Positions 1 through 9,830 of a stretch of 64,000 bases of DNA are shown piece after piece. The DNA comes from Drosophila miranda. Lineage: Eukaryota > Arthropoda > Insecta > Diptera > Drosophilidae. Below the pieces are notes generated by a model. That model searched no databases. It saw only the letters and a program-made list of their open reading frames with translations, and was not told where the DNA came from. Positions within the stretch are counted from its first letter, which is position 1. Each line of letters begins with the position of its first letter. The stretch lies in the NCBI RefSeq assembly GCF_003369915.1, contig NW_022881614.1, positions 4,485,001-4,549,000 on the forward strand, read 5' to 3'. Both the position numbers and the translations under genes were made by a program.

Positions 1-220
1 TTAAATTGACGCCGTTTTTCATCTGATCAAACAATGAGAATGCCCGACTGGAGGTTAAAGTTTTTCGCCCTGTTAATGCTGTTGTTGTTTTTGTGGCAGT
101 GGCAGTTTGCGGAGGCGGCAATGTGGCCAGACCTGTAGCTGCTGCCGCTGCTGCTGCTGGTGTTGCAACTGCTGTATCTTTAGTCTTTAATGCCGTATCC
201 TTTGGCTGTGGGTCTGACAT
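1..220 (-). CDS. 5' coding exon of an unrecognised gene, runs off left edge
   Basis: Read on the minus strand, an ATG at 220-218 with a good fly start context (GAAAATG) opens a frame of 73 codons that is still open at base 1. The product begins MSDPQPKDTALKTKD, continues with an Ala/Thr-rich low-complexity stretch encoded by a GCN/CAG-type repeat (about 139-168), and becomes more ordinary near the edge (SRAFSLFDQMKNGVN). The minus strand upstream (221-500) is pyrimidine/A-rich like a 5' UTR. I do not recognise the protein. The plus-strand frame over the same bases is a shadow of the triplet repeat. The rest of the gene would lie left of the window. Confidence 0.5.
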   Translation of the reverse strand, partial: MSDPQPKDTALKTKDTAVATPAAAAAAATGLATLPPPQTATATKTTTALTGRKTLTSSRAFSLFDQMKNGVNL

Positions 221-822
221 TTTCTTTCGTTTTTCCTCACTTTTTTCTGTTGTTTTTGTTTTGTTTTGTGTGCTATTTCCACTATTTCAGGTTTTGTTTT
301 GGTTTTAACCGTACTTTTAATTGCTTTCAACAGTTGCCAGTTTTGCGGGGGCCTTTTTGGCCTTTCAAGTGTTTAGGCCGCATACTTTTTTTGTTGGTTG
401 TTTTGTTTCTCAACTGCTGTTTTCGTTGTTGATTGATTTGCACACTAAAAACCTAATTGAATTTGGTTTTGGGGGAACGAGAGAGATCTATAAAACAGCT
501 GTATAGCACCCACTATTTATGCTCTCGGATAACCGAAACGGTGCACAAATATTCTTCAACAGAAATTGATTTAAATTGGGGAATATTTCGATATGACACA
601 CATTCGTGGGCTGTCAATCATTCCGATTGATATTTCCACACAATCAGCATTTCGCGCTACGAAAGTTGAAAGCGTTGCAAGATTCGTTTTCGATTTCTGG
701 TGGTTTCGGGGCTTTTCTTATCAACGGGATGGGATGGCTTTATGGCTCGATGGCTCTATGGCTTTTATGTGAATGGCAGAACAGACCGTCGCGTCGTGTC
801 GCCTCGCGTCGCGTCGTACCGT
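221..822. other. Probable 5' UTR/promoter side of the left-edge gene; otherwise nothing seen
   Basis: T-rich on the plus strand up to about 450, with no frame that looks coding. Bases 780-820 are a short CGTCG-rich run. No RNA gene or element end was recognised. Confidence 0.3.
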
Positions 823-1271
823 CCATGATGCAATTATACAAGGTGGTCTCGTCGGCAAAAGTTAGTCCCTTAACGTATGCTAGCAATAAGTGCGAGTGAA
901 TAAGTGCGGTATATGTTGATGTTGATTAACCCTTAACAGGCCCGTGGGTTTTAAAATTTTAAAATAAAATGATTTTACTGATATATTAATATTTAAATTT
1001 TATGCAGCCATTAATAATTTTTCTTCAACATTTTTAGTTATATTAAAATGTTCTTTTACATAATATATAAAGATTACTTCTAATTCTGTGGTATTTTTTT
1101 TATATGCTTTTTATAATTTTGTTGTTGTCGGGACATAAGGGTTAAGAATATATCAAAGAATTCGTCCGTGAACAACCTTCATCATCAACAAGCAAGCATG
1201 CACGGACGATAAGGGACAACACGAACGAACTTCGGCTCCCGACGAGACCACCTTGTATAATTGCATCATGG
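823..1271. repeat. 33-bp perfect inverted repeat flanking a MITE
   Basis: Bases 823-855 (starting CCATGATGCAATTATACAAG) recur as a perfect reverse complement at 1239-1271. The arms enclose about 380 bp, inside which lies the TTAA-flanked element at 930-1141. The arms could be the termini of an older element or the result of an inverted duplication. No target duplication outside the arms was identified. Confidence 0.75.
930..1141. mobile_element. piggyBac-type MITE flanked by TTAA
   Basis: A 212-bp AT-rich segment starts CCCTTAACAGGCCCG and ends CGGGACATAAGGG. It is flanked on both sides by TTAA (926-929 and 1142-1145). The short CCCTTA... termini and the TTAA duplication are what piggyBac-superfamily elements leave. 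It has no coding capacity, so it is a non-autonomous copy. The termini match only imperfectly beyond the first six bases. Confidence 0.6.
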
Positions 1272-2016
1272 TACCGTAGGTCGATCGTACTGTCGTTTGT
1301 TTCCGGTGCACACGCGCAGTACAATTCTGCAAGAGTGGCACAAAAAATACGAGCGAGTGTGTATGAAACGGCGGCCCCAAAGAACCGAAGAACCGAAGAA
1401 CACCGAACACCGAACCGCAACCGAAAGAAGGAAAAACGACAAACGATTCCCGTGTACCCGATGCCGAAACGGGTATTTAGTGAACCGGTTCTCGCAGAAA
1501 TGATTGTGTTGAGCATTGCTTTTGCTATTGCTTTTACTTTTGTTTAGTAAATTATGCAGAGGGCGATCGACCGTCCAGAGGGGGTGCAGGGCTGCAGGGC
1601 TGCTGCGGGTGGAGGTTTGTTTGACAAACAAACAAATCTAATCAAATGCATTCCACTGTGCACTCGCACACATACACACGAACACGCACACGCACACTTG
1701 CACACTTGGACACGCACAAACTTGTTGATTGTTTTCTTATCACTTGAGTGGGAGAGAGCGAGAGAACGGGAGATTCGACCATAGGCTCTATATATTATTA
1801 ATTCTCCCTTCGTTTGCATATGCTGCTCCTTTACGTCTCCTTTTATGCGAAAAAACAGCGATCTTTGGGAAGAACAGCAACAAGCCGGGGTAAAAAAGCT
1901 GCGCGGTGCCTGCCTCATGCTCTGGCTGCTGCCGACTAACTGGAGTGGGAGACGACAGCATACGAGCCCCGCCCAAGCGCCAATCAAGCCCCAACCGAGA
2001 GCCAGCCCGAGCTGCA
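1272..2016. other. Non-coding stretch with an AC-rich microsatellite
   Basis: No convincing gene. A degenerate (AC)n tract lies at about 1664-1720. The short open frames on both strands lack sensible starts and overlap simple sequence. Confidence 0.4.
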
Positions 2017-2076
2017 ACGAGCCCCAACACGAGCCCCAACACGAGCCCCAACACGAGCCCCAACACGAGCCCCACA
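2017..2076 (+). repeat. 12-bp tandem repeat, five units
   Basis: The unit ACGAGCCCCAAC is repeated five times head to tail, the last unit with a changed end. The unit is a multiple of three, so it keeps frames open on both strands and explains the longest open frames here, which I do not take as genes. Confidence 0.9.
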
Positions 2077-2438
2077 CGAATGGCTTTAGCCAACTAGAAC
2101 CGGGTAGAAATCAAGATACGAACCGCAAGATACGAGACCAAAGAACGAGCGGAACGCGAACGACCAAACCGAAGGCAACGAACTGCGTATCGTTTCGTTT
2201 CGTTGCGGTGCCTCTTTCTGTTGCTCATTCGCCTCTTCGCTTGGCGCCCATCCAGGGGCAGAGGGAGAGGGTGGGGGTGGGGCAGTGGGGAAGGCAATGT
2301 GCAAGCGACGCGATGTTCACTTTTGATTTATGTGCAGCGGCAGCAGGTTTGTCGTTCCCCCTCCATTCCCCACACCGAGCTGTGGGGCACACAGCCAGCC
2401 GGTTGTTGCGCCACAGAAATATCGCGTGTAGAGCGAGG
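2077..2438. other. Non-coding stretch ending in a TG microsatellite
   Basis: GA/CG-rich unique sequence with no gene recognised. It ends in a (TG)n tract (2439-2455) that borders the following retroelement. Confidence 0.4.
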
Positions 2439-2455
2439 TGTGTGTGTGTGTGTGT

Positions 2456-4473
2456 CTTAATTTTATTAAATTTTATAAGCCTGGGACTTAACTAAAGCTA
2501 GACAGGGAGCTGTATTGAGTTGGAGAGACCGGCAGGAAGTTCCGGGTCTCTGCGGGACGGCCGCAAAGCATTGCTTCGCAGGGACCATGGTTCCTCCTAG
2601 CCACTCTCGTTCCTTCGGCGCTCGCACCTACGCAGCTCCTTCATGGCGCCGGCTGCAAAGTTGCTCCAGGCCGACCATACCATGGGGTCTTCCACAATCG
2701 CCTCGATCAGGTTGTTCGGCGTGAGCTGCCCGCCGGCGTCGGGCCGGAGCTCCTCCCTAATAAGTGAGAAGCGACCACATTGAAAAATGATGTGCTCAGC
2801 GTCTTCAGTGGCGTCGCCGCACCACGAGCAGTTCGGCGAGTCCTCGTTGCCGAACCTCCAAAGGTAATGGCTGAAGCAGCCGTGTCCGCTCAGAAGCTGT
2901 GTGGAATGGAAATTGACCACACCGTGTCGCCTGCCGATCCAATATCGGACATCCGGAATCAGGCGGTGTGTCCACCGTCCTTTATCAGAGCCGTCCCAGC
3001 CATGCTCTGAGGCTTCCTTCACGGGCCTGCTTGCGCGCGTCTCTCCTTGCCGCGCCGGCCCGGATGGCTTCGGCCACGGCCCTCTCCTCAAGCACCAGAA
3101 GGTCAATTGGAAGGACACCCGCCAGGACTAGGGCAGCGTCGTTGGATATGGTCCGAAACCGCAGCAGATCCGGAGCGCGCAGAGGCGATGAGTGGCTTTT
3201 ACGCCCCTAGCGTAGCTGGCAACTTTAATTCCATCCGCCCATACGTCTGCTGCGTAGGTCATGGCGGACTACTGGTCAGCAGAATCCTCCTCTCCTGCTT
3301 CGGGCCACGGGTGTTCAGCAGTATTCGGAACAGCGCCCGACTCGTGTTTGCCGCTTTCTCCTGGACGTAGCTTAGGTGTTCACGGAAACTGAGCCTGGTG
3401 TCGATCATCACGCCCAGATACCGAATGGTTCGTTTCTACGATAGCCTCTGGTCGCCAACCCTGATGTGAGCGGTCTCCACAGTCGAACGGGTGCTCACCA
3501 ATACTGCCTCGGTTTTATGAGCGGCTAGCTCTAGTCCCGCAGAGCGGAGCCAGTCTGCAATCAGCTGGATTGCGGTGTCACAATTTGCTTCGACGACGTC
3601 CAGGTGCTTGGCCACCACCGTCAGGGCGACATCATCGGCGTAGCAGGTTAGCTGACATCCGCCTGGAAGAGCTAATCTCATGACTCCATCGTAGGCAATG
3701 TTCCATAATAGGGGACCCATCACTGATCCTTGGGGAACGCCTGCCGTTATGCCGTGAGTCTGCGCGCCGGCCTCCGTATTATACTCCAGCAGTCTCCCCT
3801 CGAAGTAGCTCCTTACGATTGCCTGAAGGTATTGGGGTACACCGCGCCGGTTAAGTGAGTCCAGGATGCACTCCCACTTCACCGTATTGAAGGCGTTCCT
3901 GATGTCTAGGGTGACAATCAGGCAGTATTCCTTCTTGCCGCCCTTCCATCGAGTTCCCTCCACTGCCTTGGAGGCTATGTCAATTACCCTGCCTATGGCG
4001 TCCACCGTTGACCTCCCACTCCTGAAGCCGTATTGGTTTGGTGAAAGTCCCCCAGCATCCTCGACGGCGTTGTCTAGTCTTCTACGGATTATCTGTTCCA
4101 GAGTCTTCCCCAGCGAGTCGATTAAGCAAATCGGTCGAAACGAGGAGGGATCGTCTGGCGTCTGGGCGTCTTCCTGGCTTTGGCAAGAGCACCAGGTGTT
4201 GCAACTTCCACTGCGGCGGAAATAGTCCTTCCCGCAGGCACTGCGTGAATGCCTTAGCAAACTCGTGCGGGGAGGATGCCATCGCCAGTTTTACCGCACG
4301 GTTGGGGATTCCATCAGGGCCTGGAGCCTTCTTGGCCTTTAAGCTTTGGGCCAGGGCGACGATTTCGTCCTCAATGAACGGTTCGACCGAGTATGCAGGC
4401 TGGTGTGCGACGGCACTGATGGCAAGACCGTGAGCCCCGGATGGGAACAATGCCTCAACAATCGTCCGCAACT
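2456..4473 (-). mobile_element. 5'-truncated R1-clade non-LTR retrotransposon
   Basis: The minus strand matches the 3' half of the element at 38789-43759 (same family, near-identical), beginning within the reverse transcriptase region. Unlike that copy it keeps the true 3' end, an AT-rich UTR ending near AATAAAATTAAG. On the element's strand the 3' end abuts (AC)n (2439-2455 reads TG on plus), and its truncated 5' side also touches GT/AC repeat (4474 on). This is the pattern of microsatellite-targeting R1-clade families such as Waldo and Mino. Confidence 0.85.
2597..4473 (-). pseudogene. R1-clade ORF2 remnant: reverse transcriptase plus C-terminal CCHC
   Basis: Starting at the 5' truncation, the remnant shows RT motifs on the minus strand: APGPDGIPN, the QYGFRSGRSTVDAIGR block, VTLDIRNAFNTVKW, GVPQGSVMGPLLWN and the catalytic CYADDVAL box. 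After these comes a cysteine/histidine motif (CSWCGDATEDAEH..C) typical of the R1-clade C-terminus. The natural stop is at 2597-2599. The frame is broken by a shift near 4150, a stop near 3435 and a further break near 3120, so it cannot make RT. The endonuclease domain is absent because of the truncation. Confidence 0.85.
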
Positions 4474-4629
4474 GTGCGTGTGTGTGCTTCGATGTGTGTG
4501 AACTTCTCGGGGAAGTTCAACATTTGGTAGTTTTTGAACTCCACTCCCAAAGTGGCGGCTGTCGGTGTCCGCGAGTAGGTGGTAAGTTCACGCACACACA
4601 CACATACACACAAACACACGCACACGACA
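4474..4629. repeat. GT tract and AC tract in inverted orientation
   Basis: A GT-rich tract (4474-4510, ending GTGTGTGAACTT) faces an AC-rich tract (about 4584-4629, preceded by AAGTTCACGCACAC). The two are roughly reverse complements, separated by about 75 bp. Each tract borders an R1-clade insertion, one on each strand. Bases 4619-4629 (CGCACACGACA) recur at 5661-5671 as a target duplication. Confidence 0.7.
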
Positions 4630-4630
4630 T

Positions 4631-5172
4631 GTGCCATGGAATTCCTGGCGGATGAACGGTCCACATACTACCAGGAAACACATGGCAGAGGAATGGACGC
4701 GGCGGCGAAAAGGCAGGTACGCATGGCGTGCAAACAGGAGAGTCTCAGAAGGTGGCAACAGCGCTGGGACACGACCACTAAGGGGCGTTGGACCCACCAG
4801 CTTATCCCGTCCATCGACGCGTGGGTAAGCAGGAAGCACGGGCAGGTCAACTTTTACCTGACTCAGCTCCTCAGTGGTCACGGCTGCTTCCGAAGCTACC
4901 TTCATCGCTTCGGGCACGCGGACTCCGCAGAATGCTCTTGGTGCGGGCACTACGTGGAGGAGGATGCCGAGCATGCGATATTTTCGTGTGCCTGGTTCGC
5001 AGCGCAGCGCCAGCGGCTAGAAGAAGCGCTGGGTGGAGCCGTAGTCAAGCAGAGCTTGGTGCCGTGCATGCTCCTGTCCCCGGAAAACTGGGAGGCGACG
5101 AGCTGCTTCGCGGCGACCATTATGAGGGAACTGCGCGCTGTTGAGCACCAGACAAGAGTCCAGTTAGTCTAA
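4631..5172 (+). pseudogene. R1-clade ORF2 C-terminal fragment (first of the pair)
   Basis: About 180 codons downstream of RT in a distinct R1-clade family. They include KGRWTHQLIPSIDAWVSRKH, TQLLSGHGCFRSYLHRFGHA and the CCHC-like motif CSWCGHYVEEDAEHAIFSC. The normal tail (PENWEATSCFAATIMREL) follows, then a stop at 5170-5172. The open frame continues upstream into the AC repeat only by chance. Because of 5' truncation the RT and endonuclease are missing. Confidence 0.8.
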
Positions 5173-5318
5173 ACAAAGCCTGCACATGTGTGAAGCATTG
5201 CTTCACGGCCGTACCACACATGTTGGGCTTGCATAGTCTAACCTTTAATATAGTTTGCTTTAAGTATAAAATAAGTTGTAAATACGAGCAATTAAATGGA
5301 ATTAAAAAAAAAAAAAAC

Positions 5319-5496
5319 ATATGCCATGATGGACAGTGCAGCCAAGGTAGCAGCAGGGTCTAGGGTCAGCACCGAGACTCTGGTGCCGCTGATGCTGGCA
5401 GACCCGAAGGTGTGGGAAGCGGCCGCGGAGTTCGCCTCTAGCGTGATGCGAACGCTTAGGTCCTTGGAGAGAAGGCGGAAGGAGCAGACGGAGTAG
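5319..5496 (+). pseudogene. R1-clade ORF2 extreme C-terminus (second of the pair)
   Basis: About 58 codons ending RTLRSLERRRKEQTE correspond to the last part of R1-clade ORF2 (compare WSAWSNFAAGAMKELRRCERR in the copy at 2597). A UTR of about 150 bp and a poly(A) tail follow. The fragment comes from a family different from its neighbour and cannot function. Confidence 0.7.
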
Positions 5497-5660
5497 GTGT
5501 CCACGCCACTGCGAAGCAATGCTTTGCGGCAGTACCGCAGTCCGCGGGGCCCCTAGTCCCAACATACTCTTGTCCGTTAAATTTAGTTAAATATAAATTG
5601 TATAGTATATATTATAGAGCAAATAAACACATAAGTATATGAATATAAAAAAAAAAAAAA

Positions 5661-6185
5661 CGCACACGACACGGCACACCGGCTGCACCCACTGTGCAAC
5701 AGCACTACCTGTTGATATGTGTGGGAGCTAATAGAAGAGCAGAGCCCAAAGAATAGTTCGGAAAAAAAGGTAAAAGTAGTAAAACGGTTCAGTAAAGATC
5801 GACAAAACCGGTCGCTCGTTTAGTCAACCGAAACATGTGTGCAGGGGGAGGAGGGGCGACTACAGTGGGCATACGAAGGGGTAGGAAATATGAATATTTC
5901 GAGCCTCCTCCAATGACAATCACACCAACCCCATTATGTCAAGAGCTACTAAAGCTAATTCACTTAATTGTTATAAAGCCCACGCTTTGCTTTTGATTGC
6001 AGTTCAGGCAGCGAGACGGAGCGGAGGGACGGGACAGACGAAAAGCAACGCGGCCCACACCGAAAACCGAACAAGAAGATTAAGCAGTGAAATAGAGCTG
6101 ACAATTAAGCTTTTTTCCCCGTCCAAAATATAGCTGGAAAACACAAACACAGAGGGGCCAGCACTGCCAGAGAAAAGTAAAAAAA
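5661..6185. other. Unassigned host sequence; possible core promoter
   Basis: An initiator-like TTCAGT lies near 5788. It is followed by 5'-leader-like sequence and an ATG at 5834 that opens 51 codons, and an acceptor-like TTTTGATTGCAG ends near 6002. I could not tie these to a known gene. Confidence 0.25.
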
Positions 6186-6834
6186 ACGAGGTGGAACGTT
6201 GTGAGTTGCTGCGGACACCGCAACTCTACAGTTATACCCGATACTAAGTCAGTATGGCTCTCTCCGGCAGACGCCGCTAATATTGAACGACACGACAAAG
6301 AGTGCGTGCGAGAGAGACAGAAAATCAGTCTGAGCGTGACGTCGGGGGCTGCGTAGCCACTGCAAATTGATTTTTTCCTTTTGGCTACAAAAATGATCCG
6401 ATCTGATCCAGATTCAGCAATCTGATAGATATGGTCATTATCTATGATTCTGCGTTTTTAGTTTTCTCGAATGTGCAATATTGTGGATGCAACAGATTTT
6501 CGTCCTTTGTGGGGGCGGAAGGGGGTGGGGCGAAGTTTTGAAATATTTTTGTAGCAGTGACATATCACAGAAGTCTGGATCCAAAACATCGTTGCTCTAG
6601 CTCTTATAGTCTTTGAGCACTAGGCGCTGAAGGGGACGGACGGACGGACGGACGGACGGACGGACGGACGGACAGACGGACAGACAGACAGCGCTCAATC
6701 GAATCGGCTATTGATGCTGATCAAGAATATATATACTTTATGGGGTCGGAAACGATTCCTTCTGGACGTTACACACATCCACTTTTACCACAAATCTAAT
6801 ATACCCCAATACTCATTTTGAGTATCGGGTATAA
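6186..6834 (+). mobile_element. DINE-1/mini-me-like Helitron-derived element, internally deleted
   Basis: Starts ACGAGGTGGAACGTTGTGAG and ends AGTATCGGGTATAA, like the other copies in the window. It retains the GC-hairpin leader, the TATACCCGATAC subterminal repeat, the (ACGG)n/(ACAG)n microsatellite (about 6638-6690) and the AATATATATACTTTATGGGG core. It is about 650 bp instead of about 1.1 kb because central modules are missing. No coding capacity. Confidence 0.8.
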
Positions 6835-8440
6835 AAACCAAAATCAAATAATAATAATAATGCACGAGGAGAAAGAAAACCAAATAAAGAGAGAGAAAAA
6901 TATAAATCTATATGCATATACATACATACATATGTCATTATTTAGGTATGTTCGTGTGTTTATGTACATTAACTGTTATCAGACAAGCAAGGCAATGAAA
7001 TGATGACAAAGAGTGTGAGAGAGGGAGAGAGATAGCTGGTGGATAGGATAGACAAGCAAAGCCAAGTAAAATAAAATATAGAGATAGTTCGCACTTTTTA
7101 TGCTGCCAAAACAAACACATCATTAAAACAAATGCTCTTGATCGTTTTCAAGTGTTTCTGCTCCTAAGACAAAGTCTCTGCTGCTTGCTCTCCATCTCAC
7201 TCGCACGCAAACTCCCTCTCACAGAAGAAAACAAAATCAAACACGTGCGTTACGTTACAGACAAGTGTGCGTCTCGCTCTCCCTCTCTATTTCTCTTTGT
7301 GTTATTGATGCAACCAAAAGAGAACGAATGCAAAAAATGCCATGGGTGTGTGGATTCAGAACTTGTTTTTTTTTTTACACTATACTATGATTTTTGATGC
7401 TTATTGCCACTTTTCTACATTTCAACAGATATAGCGGTAAATTATTGTATCAAAATATATATCAATGAAAACTTGTACCATGATTTTTGCACGTACTCTA
7501 TGGAACAGGATACGAATTTGCGGTAAATTTTTTGGCGTGTGTAGAATATTTTTCCGTATTTTGCGGGCTTTACACAAACACTTGCACAAAAAACATTTAT
7601 GTAATTGACTAAACACTAATTTTATTAATTTTCCACTGCACTTTGCATTTATTTGCGATGTTTTGCACAATTTTCCACCATTTCCAGACGCGCACTCGAA
7701 TAAGCCACGCGACGCGGAGAGGGAGAAAAATAATCTGAGGCAAAGGCATAGAAATGCAAACTATGTAAATGCAAATGCAAATGCAGAGCGAGAGTGTGAA
7801 TGAAAAGAGCAATATAAAGAGTAAACCTCGCGAGGGGGGACCCTCGGCCGATTGATGGATCACTTGTCTAAGAGATTGACTAAATTTAGAGATTCCCTCT
7901 TATTAGATTGCTTATAAAATAACGCTTAAGCAAAAAAGGTCAGAGCAAGAAACGTAAGGTGGTTACGTCATTGTTGCTGGTCAAAGGGTGTCCGCTATGG
8001 GTATGGACACATATATACCCTATTTCATTTGATTAATATTACAATTTATTTTCCAACCTTGAAACAGAGACAGACTAGTTTTAAACCCCTTTGGATCGTG
8101 ATGACCACCACATCCTCAATTCTAGAATATCATTTTCCCTAGGGTATCAGAATGTTGCGGGACATGCTGCTCGTTTTCTCGTGTCTGATCCATGCAAATT
8201 GGATGTTGCTAACGATAAAAACGTAATGAGTCTAAGTACCCGATTCAAAGAGAGCGAAAAAGAGAGCCTCAATCGATTTGAAGAATGCAGTTCGGCAATC
8301 GATACTATCGACTGGATACGAGAGGTCCGCGAGAGGTAACAAGTGACAATTTCGAAGCAAAGCGAATTCAATGCAAACAAATGCAAATGCCAATGCAGAG
8401 AGAGAGAGAGTGTGTGTAAATGAAAAGAGCAATATTCGGC
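6835..8440. other. Host sequence with no gene recognised; contains a duplicated ~75-bp segment
   Basis: AT-rich, with (AAT)n near 6850. A segment rich in ATGCAAATGCAAATG and ending AATGAAAAGAGCAATAT occurs at about 7741-7812 and again, diverged, at about 8360-8435. An open frame at 8091-8339 has no ATG and is unlike anything I know. Confidence 0.35.
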
Positions 8441-8948
8441 CAGGCTCCGTTTTTCACTTTCACAAAAGTTTTCCGATTTACTTTTGAAATCACATAAATT
8501 GGGGCTCTCTTTTTCCCATTCCGCAAGATTTCTTCGTTTTCAAAACGAAAACATTTTCGTTGACGAAATGAAAAGTAAACGGCTTTTTATACAACAAAAC
8601 GAACCCTAATTGCAAAAGGAAAAAAATAGATGACTTATTGATGCATTAACATAAACTTGATACCTATATCAGGGTAATTTAACTTGTGCTTTTTTTATAA
8701 ATAATTTTATTTTAACCCAACCTCAAATTTGGTTCGGACAAAATTGGCCACAGCAACAACAAATTTCGTTTTGGTGTAAGCAGCTGACGCATTCCTATTT
8801 GGTTATCGGAACGTTGGCAAGTAATCAATTTTTGCGTATAACAGCACAAATGTGCATGTAACAGCTCAGACTGTGCTTGTAACATGCGCTTAACAGAACA
8901 TCTGGGTGAGCACAGCTGTTTCCCGCCCAATTTAATTCGGACTTCAAA

Positions 8949-9736
8949 ATGTAAGTGCAGCAAATTAATTTTTTATTTCAAAATTACCGCTTTGTTCTTT
9001 ATATCCAGGGGAAAGCATAAATCATCTCTTTAAGATGAAATCCTGGTGGGTTTTATGAAAGACAACCCGGACTTGGCAAAAGGATTTGTGAAGGGCGACC
9101 GAGTTGTTGTCGATGCCAAGTGGGCAGAGCTTTGCGGCGCTCTCAATGCTGTTGGGCCGCCAATCAAGGACGCATTGGGTTGGAAAAAGGTATGTGTTGC
9201 ACAACAAAAGGTAGCACACTACTATATTCAATTCTACAATTTCAGGTTTGGGCAGATTGGAAAACAAACATCCGCAAGAAGATGGCGAAAAACAAATCAG
9301 AAACTCGAGCTACAGGTGGAGGGCCCTTCGCTCAGCAATCGCTTGGGGAATTGGAGGAGGAAGTGGCCAAGCTATGTGGCCTCTACGAAATGGTGGAAGG
9401 AGTAGGTGGGCTAGCGTATGGACTTCCCCCCGTACGACCAAGGAGGCCGACACTGGGGTTAAGTGCGTGATGGAAGACCCCATTGAGGAGGAACCCTCAG
9501 AGAAGGACGAACCCTCAGAGAAGGAGGAGCCCATGCCGAAGCGCCGTCGAACTAGACCAGCGCAGACCATGGACCTCAACGATCTCTGCGCTGCTCAGCT
9601 GGATGAAATGTCGGCAATTTCCAAGAAAATTTCGGAACATTTCGAACGAATGGAATCGTTAGAGAAGGAGAAGCTCGAGGTCCAAAAGGCGCTTGTAGAC
9701 AAATTTAGCCAAATTTTGGACAAATTTGCGAAATAA
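8949..9736 (+). pseudogene. Harbinger Myb/SANT-like partner protein, disrupted
   Basis: In Harbinger elements this protein binds DNA and brings the transposase to the nucleus and the element ends. The gene model has tiny introns at 8951-9008 (GTAAGT...CCAG) and 9190-9245 (GTATGT...TTTCAG). The start codon is split by the first intron (AT at 8949-8950, G at 9009). A TAA at codon 9 (9031-9033) interrupts it, and the next ATG is at 9055. The SANT-like part reads DNPDLAKGFVKGD, ELCGALNAVGPPIKDA, WADWKTNIRKK. The frame then runs into a stop at 9468-9470, while the acidic and coiled-coil tail (LCAAQLDEMSAISKKISEHF) continues in another frame to 9736. So there is at least one stop and one frame change. 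Confidence 0.75.
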
Positions 9737-9830
9737 TTAGTTTCCTATTAGTTTTTTTGTGAAACTTAGCTTTATTAGTTATAAAGAATATCGAATGACA
9801 TAAAGAAGAAAACATGAAAAATTTTGCATT

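Larger units (their letters stand above)
4630..5660 (+). mobile_element. Compound insertion of two R1-clade 3' fragments sharing one target duplication
   Basis: Two different 5'-truncated elements lie head to tail. The first (4630-5317) ends in 14 A's at 5304-5317. The second (5318-5660) ends in 14 A's at 5647-5660. The pair as a whole is flanked by the 11-bp direct repeat CGCACACGACA (4619-4629 and 5661-5671), and no duplication is seen at the internal junction. Both fragments encode the C-terminal end of R1-clade ORF2. The target is AC-rich and the elements read in the AC direction. Confidence 0.8.

Noticed and set aside
1845..2495. 216-codon plus-strand frame
   Set aside because: Kept open by the 12-bp tandem repeat and runs into the retroelement's TG tract; no domain.
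6818..7003. Small frames rich in Ile/Tyr
   Set aside because: AT-rich simple sequence; no support.
8091..8339. 82-codon plus-strand frame
   Set aside because: No ATG start, no recognisable domain and no splice context supporting an exon.
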